Below, in pieces: positions 46,001 through 55,472 of a DNA stretch of 64,000 nucleotides; positions within the stretch are counted from its first letter, which is position 1; every line of letters starts with the position of its first letter. Source of the stretch: Legionella brunensis (GTDB lineage: Bacteria; Pseudomonadota; Gammaproteobacteria; Legionellales; Legionellaceae); the NCBI RefSeq assembly GCF_001467025.1, contig NZ_LNXV01000005.1:1-64000 (forward strand), given 5' to 3'. Made by a program: the position numbers and the translations under genes. The notes under the pieces were generated by a model. The model was not told the DNA's origin. It did not search any database and worked only from the letters and a program-made list of their open reading frames with translations.

Positions 46001-48734
46001 TTAAATCAGCTATTGCCCTTTGTTTTAAATCTAACATCGGTGGCAAATCAATCTCTTCTAGTTTAGAATTTCTTAGTTGAAATTTTATTTTATAAATAGC
46101 AGTTAATATATTGATTTTACTTGGATTATTGGGGATTTTTATACCAAAGTCCCGCAATGCCTGTAAACCAATTTCCAGCGCTTGCCCATGCTTTGCCAAA
46201 GTGGATAGCATTTCAATTTTTAGACGATAAATTTCAAGATTATCAAGTGCATCCTGTCCCTGTAGTAACAATTCAGAGAAATATTTATCTGCCGCAACAA
46301 AATCACCAATGAGATATTTGCATACTGCTAATTCTTTATAAATTTGAAATACCAGCTTATAGTTTTTTTCCCAATCCTCAGGTTTTAGCAATGCCGCTGC
46401 AGCAGAGAAATATTCATTAGCGGTGTAATACGCTGATGCCAGTTTCGCCCTTTGTCCGGTCCATAGATTATATTGAGCCAATTGTAATCTTTCATGAACA
46501 TCGGTAATTAAGGTTATGCAATGATTGAAATGTTTCATTACATCAAATAAGCGCTCATCATCCTCTTCCAGTGATTTCTCTTGTAACAATAATCTACCTA
46601 TCTGCAAGTGAATGTGTGGTCTATTTCTCTCATCTATTAGTTCATAAATCGCCTGCTGAACTTTGTCATGAATAAATCTATAGTGTAAGGTTCTCAAGTC
46701 GGTATTACAGATAACATCTTCTAGTCCAACCAAACCCAATGTTTTATAAGTCTCTTCAAGCGGATAAATTAAATCGGATTTAATGGCCTGTGCTAATTTT
46801 TCCGCCGTTTGACTCACTTTATCCCCACTAATTGTCAGTAAGGTTTTGAGATCAAATTCATAGCCGACACAAGCAGCCAACTTTAAAATTTCTTGAGTTG
46901 CTGTGGGAAGGAGATGAATTTTATTACTCAGCAGTTCGATAACATTCTCTGTTGCACTTTGCTGTCTAATCCTTTTTAGATCCCATTCCCAAATGTTCTC
47001 TTTATAAGAAAAAATTAATATTTTTTCTTGATGAAGAATTTTAATAAATTGATTAATAAAAAAAGGGTTACCCTGAGTTTTATCGAAAATACATTTTGCC
47101 AATTGGTTAATTTTTTCTTCTGTCCCAGACAAAGTATCGTGCAACAACTGTTGAATGTCTTTTAATTGTAAGGGCTTAAGAGTTAATGTATTAAATTCGA
47201 CTTTATTCTTGTCTAAATTATCAATAGTCAGTTGTAAAGGATGATTAGCATCAATTTCATTATCACGATAAGCGCCAATAATTAACAGGTAATTTGTTTC
47301 CTGATCCTGTAGTAAATTTTCAATAAAACTAAGGGAGGAATTATCCGCCCACTGCAAATCATCTAAAAAAACAACAAGAGGGTGAGTAGCCTGGGCAAAT
47401 ACTCGCACAAAATTTTGAAATACTAAGTTAAACCTTATTTGCGCATCTGTAGGATTCAGTTTATGAATTGGCGGCTGGGGTCCAATAATTAATTCAACTT
47501 CGGGAATCACATCAATCACAACTTGTCCAATATTACCCAAAGCGGCTATAAGATGAGTCTTAAGTTCTTGCAATTTTACCTCACTTTCTGCAAGAACTTG
47601 TTTCATCAAATTTTGGAAGGCTACAACAATAGCGCTGTAGGGTATATTCTGTTGTAACTGATCAAATTTTCCCTGAATATAATAGCCCCTATTCTGAATA
47701 ATTGGCTTATGGATTTCCTTAACTAAAGACGTTTTACCAACCCCAGAATAACCGGCAATAAACACCATCTCTTTAGCGCCACTGCTCACTCGATTATAGA
47801 TTTCAAGCAATTGACCAACTTCTTGCTCACGACCATAGAGATTGTGAGAAATACTTAAATGTTCCTTTGTATCATTTAACCCTAGCAAAAATTGAGTGAT
47901 AGAGCCCTTATTTTCCCATTGCTTCTGACACTCTTGAAGATCTGATTTCAAACCCATGATACTTGAGTAACGTTCTTCAGGCATTTTCTGCAGTAATTTA
48001 TCAATTATTGCCGCTATCATGCTGGGAATATTTGGCCTTGTTTCTAATACGTTTGGTGGTTGTTTTGCAATGTGGCAATGCACTAACTCCAACGGATCAA
48101 TTGCTTGAAACGGCAATTGATTAGTGAGCATCTGATATAACGTAATACCAAGCGAATAGAAATCTGTCCGATAATCAACGGGACGGTTTATACGTCCTGT
48201 TTGCTCAGGTGAAATATAAGCCAAACCCTCCTCAAAACTATTTAAAACCAAGTAATCAAATGTTTCTTCAGAAAGTCCTGTAGAAGCACTAAGATCTATT
48301 AATTTAAGAGTTAGCTTTTCGGGATCTATAATGATGTTAGATGGCTTAATTTCCTTATGGATAATCTTTAGTTGATGTAATTCTCCTATAATATCAACAA
48401 GCTGCAATGATAATCTGAAAAAATCACTGATCTCTAATGGATGTGTATTCAAATATGTTCTTAGTAACATCCCCTCTACCCCTTCCAGAATCAAAACCGG
48501 AACGGGTGTATTTTTCAAAAAATCATAAGCTTTAATAATTGTAGGAGCATTAATTTTCTTCAACAAGCGAAATTCATGTTGCAAAATTGCCAAATTTTCA
48601 GTGGAAGAAAGATGATTATTAGGTATTTTCAATAGGACTTTACACTTATCTTTTTGCCGCAAGGCATAATAAGTGTCAATATTGCGATTATGACGCATTT
48701 TTTCTTGAATTGCATAACCTGATACTGCAATCAT
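43005..48734 (-). CDS. Giant kinase-like/AAA-ATPase/GAF/GGDEF/EAL signalling protein
   Basis: This 1909-residue cytosolic protein combines five modules. Residues ~1-265 form a Ser/Thr-kinase-like domain, but the HRD motif reads HKEIKPSN and the DFG position reads DLS, so it may be inactive. An AAA-type ATPase has GYSGVGKTSL (~330) and FLDDLQWAD. A TPR-like helical region is followed by GAF (~1330-1470), GGDEF with RIGGDEFAVML (~1557), and EAL with ETLLRWNHP (~1685) plus DDFGTGYSGL. GGDEF looks active; EAL has Thr for Ala in the motif. c-di-GMP turnover is likely; domain order resembles PknB-AAA-GAF regulators. Confidence 0.88.
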   Translation of the reverse strand: MIAVSGYAIQEKMRHNRNIDTYYALRQKDKCKVLLKIPNNHLSSTENLAILQHEFRLLKKINAPTIIKAYDFLKNTPVPVLILEGVEGMLLRTYLNTHPLEISDFFRLSLQLVDIIGELHQLKIIHKEIKPSNIIIDPEKLTLKLIDLSASTGLSEETFDYLVLNSFEEGLAYISPEQTGRINRPVDYRTDFYSLGITLYQMLTNQLPFQAIDPLELVHCHIAKQPPNVLETRPNIPSMIAAIIDKLLQKMPEERYSSIMGLKSDLQECQKQWENKGSITQFLLGLNDTKEHLSISHNLYGREQEVGQLLEIYNRVSSGAKEMVFIAGYSGVGKTSLVKEIHKPIIQNRGYYIQGKFDQLQQNIPYSAIVVAFQNLMKQVLAESEVKLQELKTHLIAALGNIGQVVIDVIPEVELIIGPQPPIHKLNPTDAQIRFNLVFQNFVRVFAQATHPLVVFLDDLQWADNSSLSFIENLLQDQETNYLLIIGAYRDNEIDANHPLQLTIDNLDKNKVEFNTLTLKPLQLKDIQQLLHDTLSGTEEKINQLAKCIFDKTQGNPFFINQFIKILHQEKILIFSYKENIWEWDLKRIRQQSATENVIELLSNKIHLLPTATQEILKLAACVGYEFDLKTLLTISGDKVSQTAEKLAQAIKSDLIYPLEETYKTLGLVGLEDVICNTDLRTLHYRFIHDKVQQAIYELIDERNRPHIHLQIGRLLLQEKSLEEDDERLFDVMKHFNHCITLITDVHERLQLAQYNLWTGQRAKLASAYYTANEYFSAAAALLKPEDWEKNYKLVFQIYKELAVCKYLIGDFVAADKYFSELLLQGQDALDNLEIYRLKIEMLSTLAKHGQALEIGLQALRDFGIKIPNNPSKINILTAIYKIKFQLRNSKLEEIDLPPMLDLKQRAIADLITQLLNSAFITNQQLFVLLICKNISLSLKFGYTECTSMCIPVYAFVIMHSMNLYDEAISFVKLYNNLKQKYGASNFEGKNQFVLGSFIEPYQLSINASNKTVSKAFRLCCEVGDLVYSNYSNLLLVLHALSAGKTLSEVKKNIQSALSFMSRVNISDFSTVAKFWDYSIECLENPELARLEQSAFFEETIIKGQNKTESSFFYSSMTRFHFLLGNIEEAINTGKNYETYADYDQGLVSHLDAKFFYALALFNDFPHQPKTKQKCYFKKLKNLALLIEKYASWCPKNYKAHASLIAAEFAHIKAEYQQALVLYEQTIEIALSRGLILIAAIANENAGRLCMSTKVERIAKLYLQNAYRYFKEWGVITKIKLMEETYPDLNLAKDNLALANTYPHQAPQNLDMLAMLKFTQLISSEIRLDKLLQKFMVIVLENAGAQRSIILSKVNDQWVIEAEGNLEQQVVYLNNHERAEESSKYPLSILNYVQRTQKSIIVNDAIQSEFYFNDPYIQQENPRSLLMMPLFYQGQLCRILYLENKSSSYTFTANHLDSLQLLSSQAMTSLENAKLYYQATHDPLTGLANRNMLYEIFQQTTKQLARSHGKVALLFLDLDYFKVINDTLGHDNGDKLLVHIAKTLTATLREGDIAARIGGDEFAVMLANIVSPKQITVIIERLFHEMSKPCQIDAHLLQITASMGISIFPKDGHDIQTLLKLADTALYQAKEKGRNQFHYYSTELHEEYQKVHGLDKELQQAYENKEFFLMYQPVYNIHTGEIVGLETLLRWNHPEKGILEAKDFISTLEKSPLIIAVSEWVFKTACTQAKIWQDKKIFSGAIAINVSAIQFLRHSVSDLVSKTLAETQLSSESIELEITETVFIDYNEEFYKEIEALREQGINLVMDDFGTGYSGLSYLKHLPIHKIKIDKIFIEDCENDYSDQTIISAITTMAHKLNIQVIAEGVENETQLKILQAQGIDGIQGYYYSRPLTVEGCETYLKRKNLQKD

Positions 48735-48837
48735 TTCAGCCCTTTCTCATGACTTATTCCAAAATTCGCAATAGATGGAACATTAAATTTCACTCAATGA
48801 CTAATCATTTGTAAATTTAAGGCGTATTTATAATTAT

Positions 48838-49038
48838 ATGACAATTGTAGACATTCGCCATTTGCGCTGTTTTGGTGAGACTTTCTTGAAAAAATTACTC
48901 AATAAATTTAACGGCTTACTTCCTGGTAATTATTCTTTACTGATGAGTTTAAGGCCTAAGTTTGAAAGCATCATTGCGCACACAGAAGAGCATAAGCAGA
49001 GAAACGCAAGAATCAAGGAAAGAGTTCATTTTAGCTGA
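48838..49038 (+). CDS. Doubtful small open frame
   Basis: A 66-codon plus-strand frame with a basic product (ending ERVHFS). There is no convincing ribosome site, and it lies in a 300-base gap between two minus-strand genes. I do not recognise it; it may be a relic or non-coding. Confidence 0.25.
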   Translation: MTIVDIRHLRCFGETFLKKLLNKFNGLLPGNYSLLMSLRPKFESIIAHTEEHKQRNARIKERVHFS

Positions 49039-49039
49039 G

Positions 49040-49366
49040 TTAGCTAACAAGCCCAGAGATAAAAGAGTCCTTTAGTTCTAATATTCTTCTAGCAACTTTA
49101 AATTGGCCTTCAAATCGCCTAATTGCATCCTTGCGCATTTTATTGGCATGCGTTTCTACATAATTATGGTAAGCATCATAATCTTTTAGATAATAAGCCA
49201 CTGTAATCTTTTTGATTCCCTCCGTCTTATCATCGTTTTCAAATAGCAAATCGGCTTTTATAAAACCATCTATAGCCAACAGCTCTTTAATGTGTGGCTT
49301 TAACCAACCGATGTATTCCTCGAAAACGGCCATATCAATCTCTATATTGACCTCATAAATAATCAT
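49040..49366 (-). CDS. DUF4286-family protein
   Basis: This 108-residue soluble alpha/beta protein begins MIIYEVNIEIDMAVFEEYIGWLKPHI, the hallmark of DUF4286, a small ferredoxin-like family of unknown function. The open frame extends 11 codons further upstream, but those bases overlap the end of the OPT gene. ATG at 49366 is 13 bases after the OPT stop and has a GAGG site, so it is the better start. It is the last gene of the hutI-DUF3298-OPT group on the minus strand. Confidence 0.8.
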   Translation of the reverse strand: MIIYEVNIEIDMAVFEEYIGWLKPHIKELLAIDGFIKADLLFENDDKTEGIKKITVAYYLKDYDAYHNYVETHANKMRKDAIRRFEGQFKVARRILELKDSFISGLVS

Positions 49367-49379
49367 GCCACATCTTGCC

Positions 49380-51380
49380 TCATGCTTTACCGCAAACACG
49401 ATGTCCTATCCAACCAGCAAGCATCATGGTAGATAAAACTCCTAATATTATCCCGTAGTTATACCAGCCAGCACCAACTAAAGCTAAAGCATCGGGGGTA
49501 TGGAAAATGGAAAATGGGATCGCCAACAAAACATCGACCAAAGCAGAACCAGCAACAAGACCACAGGCAATTAAAACCCCTTTTTGTCGGCGTTGCTGTT
49601 TTTCTTCCTCTTCGAGAGAGTACTTGTTTAATCGTCGTCTTACAAATAGAGCTATCATTCCTCCTAAAAATAATGGGAAAGATGAAGCTAATGGCAAGTA
49701 CATCCCAATAGCAACACCAAGAATAGACAGCCTTAGAAACCGAGCTAAATTAAACAAACGATTGCAAATAATAATGACCAATATAATCCCTGCGCCTATG
49801 AACATCATCGTCCATGGCAAGGTATTGCGAAAAACTGCTTCAGTAATAGCAGCCATTAATGCTGCTGTCGGAGCAGGCAGAGATTGACTAGCATCCATTC
49901 CTTCATGCGGCATCACTCCTGCTATTCCATAGACATCAAACAAAAGTTGCATCACAGGCGGAATAACTAAAGATGAAATGACGACACCTAACAAAAGCAT
50001 TACCTGTTGTTTCCAGGGTGTAGCACCTACAAGCTGTCCAACTTTCAAATCTTGCGTATTGTCATTAGCAATCGCTGCAATGCCCGTCACTACAGAACCA
50101 ATAATGATGGTAATCGCTTCTGCAGCTCTGATTTGATGATTCGTAAGAGGTAACGAAAAAATATGGTTCATTGCCGTTAATAACATCCAGGCAGCAAATA
50201 ACATTCCCGCAATCACTACTGAGCTGCCTGGACTTGCTGTAACCCCAACCATACCCGAAAAATAAGCAGTGATTACAGAAAATAAAAAACCAATGATTAA
50301 AATGTATAAAACAGCACCAAAGACTAAAGTAGGTGCGTAATCTCCATCAAGACCAGCTTCTTCCAAAGGAAAGATAAATTGAAAGAATAAGAACAATATC
50401 GCTGCCATGATAAGTATGCCAATTAAAATAAAAGGCATTGGTATGTCTTTGTCAGTCCGTGGTATTTCTGCTTCCATACGCCCTTTGGTCATAAAAGCGC
50501 CAAATGAAGCCCGCATGCTTTTCACTAAAGGCCTTATTAATTTTAGAAAAGTCCAGGTACCGGCAAAAAGCATAGCACCAATTCCTAGGTACCTCATTTC
50601 ACTATTCCACAAAAAGCCTGCGGCTTGATCAGCAGAATATTGCTCAAGAAATTGAGGGTAAAATTGACTCACAACAGGCATTGCAACCAGCCAGGAAATG
50701 ATGGCGCCTAAGAAAATACTGATAGCCATCTCGTGACCAACCAAATAACCCGCCCCTATCATGGTTGCTGAAAAGCCTGCACCAAAGCCAAACAAAGAGC
50801 GCCTAGCAACAAACCAATAGCTCCAGTTATTGGCAACGATTTTAAATCCCGTCTGTAACAACTCAAGTAGACCACCTGCAGCACCACCTAAAAAGATATC
50901 TTGAATCCCCGCTTTCTCTGCTGAGGATTTTAAGACCTCAGCAATAGCACGACCTTCAGGGAATTTTAAAGCAGGCTCATTTACTAAAATCCGACGCAAA
51001 GGAATAGAAAACAAGACACCGAGAATACCGCCCGTTACTGCAATAAAAAAATTGGTGAGATAATCAAACCCATTCCAATACTGAATAATGATGAGGGCTG
51101 GGATAGTATATACAATTCCCCCTGCAACGGCTTCGCCAGCAGATGCGGCAGTTTGTACTGCATTATTCTCAAGAATCGTAGCATCTTTAAAAAACCGCAA
51201 AACTCCCATTGAAATAATTGCCGCAGGAATGGATGCAGAAGTCAAAATGCCTAACTTTAACGCCAGATACGCATTTGATAGTGCTAATAACACCGTTAGA
51301 ATAACGGCAAGAACAATTGTGCGAAGTGTTAATTCTGCAATTTTTTTATCCGCTGCAATGAACGGAGCAGATTTACTCAT
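49380..51380 (-). CDS. OPT-family oligopeptide transporter
   Basis: The 666-residue polytopic protein has about 15 hydrophobic segments. OPT signatures include the Asn-rich ALSNAYLALKLGI in the first loop and FPEGRAIAEVLKSS near residue 145, then NDNTQDLKVGQLVGATPW in the second half. OPT proteins import oligopeptides or, in YSL-type members, metal chelates. Bacterial substrate is unknown. The ATG overlaps the stop of the DUF3298-type gene (ATGA), suggesting coupled translation. Family assignment is firm, substrate is not. Confidence 0.92.
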   Translation of the reverse strand: MSKSAPFIAADKKIAELTLRTIVLAVILTVLLALSNAYLALKLGILTSASIPAAIISMGVLRFFKDATILENNAVQTAASAGEAVAGGIVYTIPALIIIQYWNGFDYLTNFFIAVTGGILGVLFSIPLRRILVNEPALKFPEGRAIAEVLKSSAEKAGIQDIFLGGAAGGLLELLQTGFKIVANNWSYWFVARRSLFGFGAGFSATMIGAGYLVGHEMAISIFLGAIISWLVAMPVVSQFYPQFLEQYSADQAAGFLWNSEMRYLGIGAMLFAGTWTFLKLIRPLVKSMRASFGAFMTKGRMEAEIPRTDKDIPMPFILIGILIMAAILFLFFQFIFPLEEAGLDGDYAPTLVFGAVLYILIIGFLFSVITAYFSGMVGVTASPGSSVVIAGMLFAAWMLLTAMNHIFSLPLTNHQIRAAEAITIIIGSVVTGIAAIANDNTQDLKVGQLVGATPWKQQVMLLLGVVISSLVIPPVMQLLFDVYGIAGVMPHEGMDASQSLPAPTAALMAAITEAVFRNTLPWTMMFIGAGIILVIIICNRLFNLARFLRLSILGVAIGMYLPLASSFPLFLGGMIALFVRRRLNKYSLEEEEKQQRRQKGVLIACGLVAGSALVDVLLAIPFSIFHTPDALALVGAGWYNYGIILGVLSTMMLAGWIGHRVCGKA

Positions 51381-52057
51381 TGATTACCCCATAACGCTTT
51401 GGCTACTTCTGGTCGTAGCCAATTGATAAGTTTTGACTTAGTGATAGTCACTGTTTGTGGCCCGTAAACATAAGCTGCAACTTGATAGGTATCAAAAACT
51501 ATCGCCAAGCCATCAGCAGTAAAATACCAGTTCCGATAGTTTTCTTGAGTTGGATTTGTCCCAGTGACGACCCAATTCTCCTCGGAGATTTTTTTCTCAA
51601 GAATAGCAGCACGGCTTAGTTTAGCTATTTCAGGTAGATAATTGCTTCCTGGCTTAAACAGATCATCTAAAGTAACTTCTCTGCCATCAATAAAATTGAA
51701 AGATTTTACTACATTATTAGGGTGAGCCGCACCACGACTATAAGACGAAATTGAGAATAATAGACTTAGGGCATTTTTATTTTGGAATTCGATTTTATAA
51801 TCAATGTATAAGCTATTTTTTCCCTGTGCATTAGGAATATCATTTGCATCTGGATTCGCATCAGCACTTTGAGTTTTATCGATGAATGCCTTCACAACCT
51901 CGTCAACATTTTTATTTGTAAAACCTTGAGGGTATTTAATATCCAAATCAAACGTAGATGTTTCCTTTTTTACGGTGATCGTTTTCGGTACATCTGCCCA
52001 AACAATATTAATTGTCAAAGAAAGCACTAAAACAAAACCCCAAATCAGTCTTAGCAT
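51377..52057 (-). CDS. DUF3298/RsiV-like exported protein
   Basis: The ~226-residue protein starts at ATG 52057 (preceded by AAGGAG) with a signal peptide (LRLIWGFVLVLSLTINIVWA). The mature part has the DUF4163/DUF3298 signature: IDYKIEFQNKNALSLLFSISSYSRGAAHPNNVVKSF-type beta strands, with GAAHPN and then NFIDGREVTLDDLF. Such domains occur in anti-sigma factor RsiV and in lysozyme-binding or peptidoglycan-linked proteins. It overlaps the OPT gene by four bases and lies downstream of hutI. Role unknown; envelope function likely. Confidence 0.82.
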   Translation of the reverse strand: MLRLIWGFVLVLSLTINIVWADVPKTITVKKETSTFDLDIKYPQGFTNKNVDEVVKAFIDKTQSADANPDANDIPNAQGKNSLYIDYKIEFQNKNALSLLFSISSYSRGAAHPNNVVKSFNFIDGREVTLDDLFKPGSNYLPEIAKLSRAAILEKKISEENWVVTGTNPTQENYRNWYFTADGLAIVFDTYQVAAYVYGPQTVTITKSKLINWLRPEVAKALWGNQ

Positions 52058-52073
52058 GATTCTGCTCCTTACA

Positions 52074-53288
52074 TTAAACACTTAACCAATTACCAGCTAT
52101 CATTGTGCTATGGTCTATGGGATAACCAAAATGGTAACAAAGGGCCGCACTGTCATTCACCGACCAGCGCACCAAATCCGCATTTAATCCAACTGCAATA
52201 GCACCAACTTTTTGTTCAAGCCCTAGTGCTTTTGCAGCGTAATAGGTTACTCCCGCCCAAGCTTCAGCGACAGTAAGATTAAAAAATTGACAAGCCATAT
52301 TCAACATCAAGGGCAAAGACGTTGTTGGCGAGGAGCCTGGATTTGAATCTGTCGCGATAGCCATACCGACCTTCATTTTACGCAAGCTATCTACTGGCGG
52401 CTTCGTATTTTCGCGTAAAAAATAATAAGCACCTGGTAATAAAACTGCTACTGTTCCAGAACGAGCCATAGCGGCAACACCCATGGCATCTAAATACTCT
52501 AAATGATCACAAGATAAAGCCCCTAAATCTGCTGCTAATTCGGTTGCCCCAAGATTCGATAATTGTTCCGCATGACATTTAATGGGTAACGATAACTCTA
52601 TTGCTTTCCTGAAAAGCTGTTCAGATTGAGCTAAAGTAAAGCCTATTGACTCACAAAAAACATCAACGGCGTCGGCCAAACCTTCCGCTACCACCACAGG
52701 CAATATGTCTGAACATAAAAAATCAACATAAGTTTGAGCGTTATTTTTGAATTCTGGCGGAACAGCGTGAGCTCCTAGAAAGGTTGTTCTTACGCGAATA
52801 CCACTTAATACGCCTAACTGCCTGGCAACCCTAAGCATCTTCAATTCATTCTTTAAATCAAGCCCGTATCCTGATTTAATTTCTACAGTGGTAACCCCTT
52901 CTGCTCGCATTGCTAAAATTCTTGGTAAAGACTGCTCCAATAGCTCTTCTTCGGAAGCAGCCCTCGTCTTTCTTACTGTTGACAAAATTCCGCCACCATC
53001 TCGTGCAATTTCAGCATAAGTTTTGCCCTCAAGTCGCTGTTTGAATTCATCTGCACGATTACCAGCATAGACTAAATGAGTATGACAATCGATAAGCCCC
53101 GGGGTTACCAATTGACCATCACACTCATGAATAGCTATAGCATGATGCTTGTAATCATGGGGTAGCTTATCCATATCACCACACCAAGCAATCAAACCAT
53201 TTTCGATAGCAATCGCTTGCATTTGCAGTTGTTGTCCGTCGGTATCGATTGTTGTTGCATTTAGCAGTAAGCGCTCACAGCTTGCCAT
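52074..53288 (-). CDS. hutI: Imidazolonepropionase
   Basis: This 404-residue metal-dependent amidohydrolase hydrolyses imidazolone propionate to formiminoglutamate, the third step of histidine degradation. The N-terminal [19 protein letters not shown] motif carries the HxH metal ligands; [17 protein letters not shown] and [10 protein letters not shown] complete the site. ATG at 53288 is preceded by GGGAGTAGGCA. It lies three bases after the SDR gene and 16 bases upstream of the DUF3298-type start. hutG lies on the opposite strand ~1.2 kb away; hutH and hutU are not in the window. Confidence 0.97.
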   Translation of the reverse strand: MASCERLLLNATTIDTDGQQLQMQAIAIENGLIAWCGDMDKLPHDYKHHAIAIHECDGQLVTPGLIDCHTHLVYAGNRADEFKQRLEGKTYAEIARDGGGILSTVRKTRAASEEELLEQSLPRILAMRAEGVTTVEIKSGYGLDLKNELKMLRVARQLGVLSGIRVRTTFLGAHAVPPEFKNNAQTYVDFLCSDILPVVVAEGLADAVDVFCESIGFTLAQSEQLFRKAIELSLPIKCHAEQLSNLGATELAADLGALSCDHLEYLDAMGVAAMARSGTVAVLLPGAYYFLRENTKPPVDSLRKMKVGMAIATDSNPGSSPTTSLPLMLNMACQFFNLTVAEAWAGVTYYAAKALGLEQKVGAIAVGLNADLVRWSVNDSAALCYHFGYPIDHSTMIAGNWLSV

Positions 53289-53291
53289 TGC

Positions 53292-54050
53292 CTACTCCCA
53301 TTCAGGAACTTTATGGGGGGGACTGAGCCAAAATTGATGGTGGCTTTTATCATAGATATCCCATTCCTTAGAAATAAATTGTTCTTTGTCCAACTCAAGA
53401 AGCAACCAATTCAAAAAAAGAGCAACAGTTTCCGTAGTTAACAAACGGCCTTCTGCTTTAAGAACATGGAAAAAATGACGCTTTTCTTCATCCATAAATT
53501 GAGCACCACGAATGAGTGCTTGCATATCGGTATCAATAATACCAGGCATCACACTAGCAAAAGCGACATTAGGGCTTTCTAGTTGCCAACAACGAGTTAG
53601 CATTGATAGGGCTGCTTTTGAAACACAATAAGCAGCCCACCCTGTAACAGGGAAATAAGCAGCACCAGAACCTATATGCAAAACTCGGCCATGTTTTAAT
53701 TTAGAAAGTAATAGCTGTGTTAAGAATAAAGGGGCATTAAGATTAGTTGCTAACGTTTGTTGCCAGGATGATTCATCAATATTTGCAATAGGAGCTATCG
53801 GTTCGATTGTACCGGCATTATGAATTAATCCCTCTATAGAAATAGCCGGTTGCAGCAAAGTTGCAAGCTTTTGCCTCCCTTCATCCGTTGAAATATCCGC
53901 ACAAAAAAAAGAAATAAGAGGGGAAAAAGCTGCTGTTTCCTTTAGAAGCTCTTCGCGCCTGCCAACGACCAAAACTTTTTTACCTCGCTTGGCCAAAACT
54001 TGAGCCAATGCTCGACCTATTCCGCTGCCACCACCAGTGACTACAAACAC
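53292..54050 (-). CDS. Short-chain dehydrogenase/reductase
   Basis: The 252-residue NAD(P)-dependent oxidoreductase begins at GTG 54050 with an AGGAG site. The TGGGSGIGRALA glycine motif (about residues 5-16) binds the cofactor, and HNAGTIEP (~76) and YCVSKAA (Tyr-x-x-x-Lys, ~142) are the catalytic signature. The catalytic serine region is GSGAAYFPVTGWAAY. A Ser at the expected Ser-Tyr-Lys position is visible. Substrate is unknown. It is probably cotranscribed with hutI (3-base gap), but no known step of histidine degradation needs it. Confidence 0.9.
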   Translation of the reverse strand: MFVVTGGGSGIGRALAQVLAKRGKKVLVVGRREELLKETAAFSPLISFFCADISTDEGRQKLATLLQPAISIEGLIHNAGTIEPIAPIANIDESSWQQTLATNLNAPLFLTQLLLSKLKHGRVLHIGSGAAYFPVTGWAAYCVSKAALSMLTRCWQLESPNVAFASVMPGIIDTDMQALIRGAQFMDEEKRHFFHVLKAEGRLLTTETVALFLNWLLLELDKEQFISKEWDIYDKSHHQFWLSPPHKVPEWE

Positions 54051-54243
54051 AGTTACTCTCCTAGATAATTAGCAAGCTTAATTTATCGACAGTCCTAACC
54101 TGAAAACTAGAAAAGCTATGGAACAAATCAAAGCAAATCAAGTTTTATTTACTAGGGTTTAAATTTTTTGCGCCGATAATAACAGACATTCGCTTGAATT
54201 GGCACAATTTAGATAGCGTTAATTCTACGCAAAAGAGACAAAA

Positions 54244-54357
54244 ATGCCATTTGCATATCACCAAACAATCCGCAAAGCATGCCCCTGTGAGAACAGAGAT
54301 ATGAGCTATAAAGCGCTTTATCCATTATTCCCACAACACAAACAATCAAAGGCGTGA
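54244..54357 (+). CDS. Possible 37-codon small protein in the SDR-hutG gap
   Basis: The 441-base gap between the SDR gene and hutG contains one short frame starting MPFAYHQTIRKACPCENRD and ending QSKA. A GAGACAAAA stretch precedes the ATG. It has no recognisable motif, so coding is uncertain; it may be noise. Confidence 0.25.
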   Translation: MPFAYHQTIRKACPCENRDMSYKALYPLFPQHKQSKA

Positions 54358-54430
54358 TTTAATGTAACCTGTACAATAATTTTTATCTTAAAATAACCCT
54401 CTGTTTTTTTAGGTTTTTTTTCTATAAAAT

Positions 54431-54468
54431 CTATAGCTAAAACTACAGCATCTCGCTTCTAGCTATAG
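54431..54468. promoter_or_regulatory. Inverted repeat, possible operator, upstream of hutG
   Basis: Arms ctatagcta (54431-54439) and tagctatag (54460-54468) are perfect 9-base complements, centred about 29 bases apart, ending 22 bases before the hutG start. This layout suits a regulator site overlapping the promoter. It does not match a HutC site I know. Confidence 0.45.
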
Positions 54469-54490
54469 TATTTCTCTATGGAAGATTTTC

Positions 54491-55456
54491 ATGCTAGCTG
54501 ATATTTTAAACTATGAGCCTACCATTCCATCACTCTGGCAAGGGCGTAAAGACAGTTTGCCAGGTGAGCGTTTTTTTCAGCGAGTTAATTTTATAGACAT
54601 TCGATCCCAAACTGCTTTAGAAAATCCTCAACAAAAGATAGCTATTCTTGGCTTTTGTTGCGATGAAGGAATCAAGCGAAATGAAGGCAGAATTGGGGCT
54701 CAAACAGGCCCTATAAAGCTTCGAGAGCAATTAGCGAAGTTGCCCTATCACGCTCAAAAACATTTGGTTGATGTGGGTAATATTGTTTGTAAAGACGGTA
54801 ACTTGGAAGAGGCTCAGTCACAATTAGCAAGGCTTGTCAGCTATTTGCAGGAACAAGGGTACAAAACCGTTGTTTTGGGAGGAGGACACGAGATCGCATG
54901 GGGACATTTTTCAGGCTTAAATTCAAGATATCAGAAATTAGGTATCATTAATTTCGATGCGCACTTTGATTTACGCCCATTGAAAGACAATCAACTAGGA
55001 ACGTCTGGTACCCCCTTTCGCCAAATAGCTCAACATTGTATGGAGAATCATCAGCCTTTTAGTTATTGCTGTCTTGGTATTCAAGCCCTGGGTAATACTC
55101 GAAGTCTTTTTTCAACAGCGGATGACTTAAAAGTTTCCTATCTTACTGCCGAGCAAATTAATACAGAAAGTTTGGCGTGGCAAATTGCTTTTCTTGATGA
55201 CTTTTTGCTCAGCCATGATGACATTTATCTTACGATTTGCCTTGACGTGTTTGCCGAATGTTTCGCGCCTGGTGTTAGCGCTCCTCAAGCCATGGGATTA
55301 ACACCTTGGCAAGCATTGCCCCTGTTGAAATACATCTTACAAACTGGCAAAGTTGTAAGTTTTGATGTAGCTGAACTTTCACCTCCGCTGGATGAGGCGC
55401 AAAAAACGACCCGTCTTGCTGCGAGCCTAGTGGCAGAATTATTGGATTACTATTAA
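54491..55456 (+). CDS. hutG: Formimidoylglutamase
   Basis: This 321-residue ureohydrolase-fold enzyme hydrolyses N-formimino-glutamate to glutamate and formamide, completing histidine degradation. Mn-binding motifs GGGHEIAWGHFSG, NFDAHFDLRP and ICLDVFAECFAPGVSAP match the HutG/arginase family. The first motif is near residue 130. Its own upstream region holds an inverted repeat. Next to hutI on the opposite strand, it gives steps 3 and 4 of the pathway. Length is normal. Confidence 0.95.
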   Translation: MLADILNYEPTIPSLWQGRKDSLPGERFFQRVNFIDIRSQTALENPQQKIAILGFCCDEGIKRNEGRIGAQTGPIKLREQLAKLPYHAQKHLVDVGNIVCKDGNLEEAQSQLARLVSYLQEQGYKTVVLGGGHEIAWGHFSGLNSRYQKLGIINFDAHFDLRPLKDNQLGTSGTPFRQIAQHCMENHQPFSYCCLGIQALGNTRSLFSTADDLKVSYLTAEQINTESLAWQIAFLDDFLLSHDDIYLTICLDVFAECFAPGVSAPQAMGLTPWQALPLLKYILQTGKVVSFDVAELSPPLDEAQKTTRLAASLVAELLDYY

Positions 55457-55472
55457 TGTAAGGAGTGTTTCA

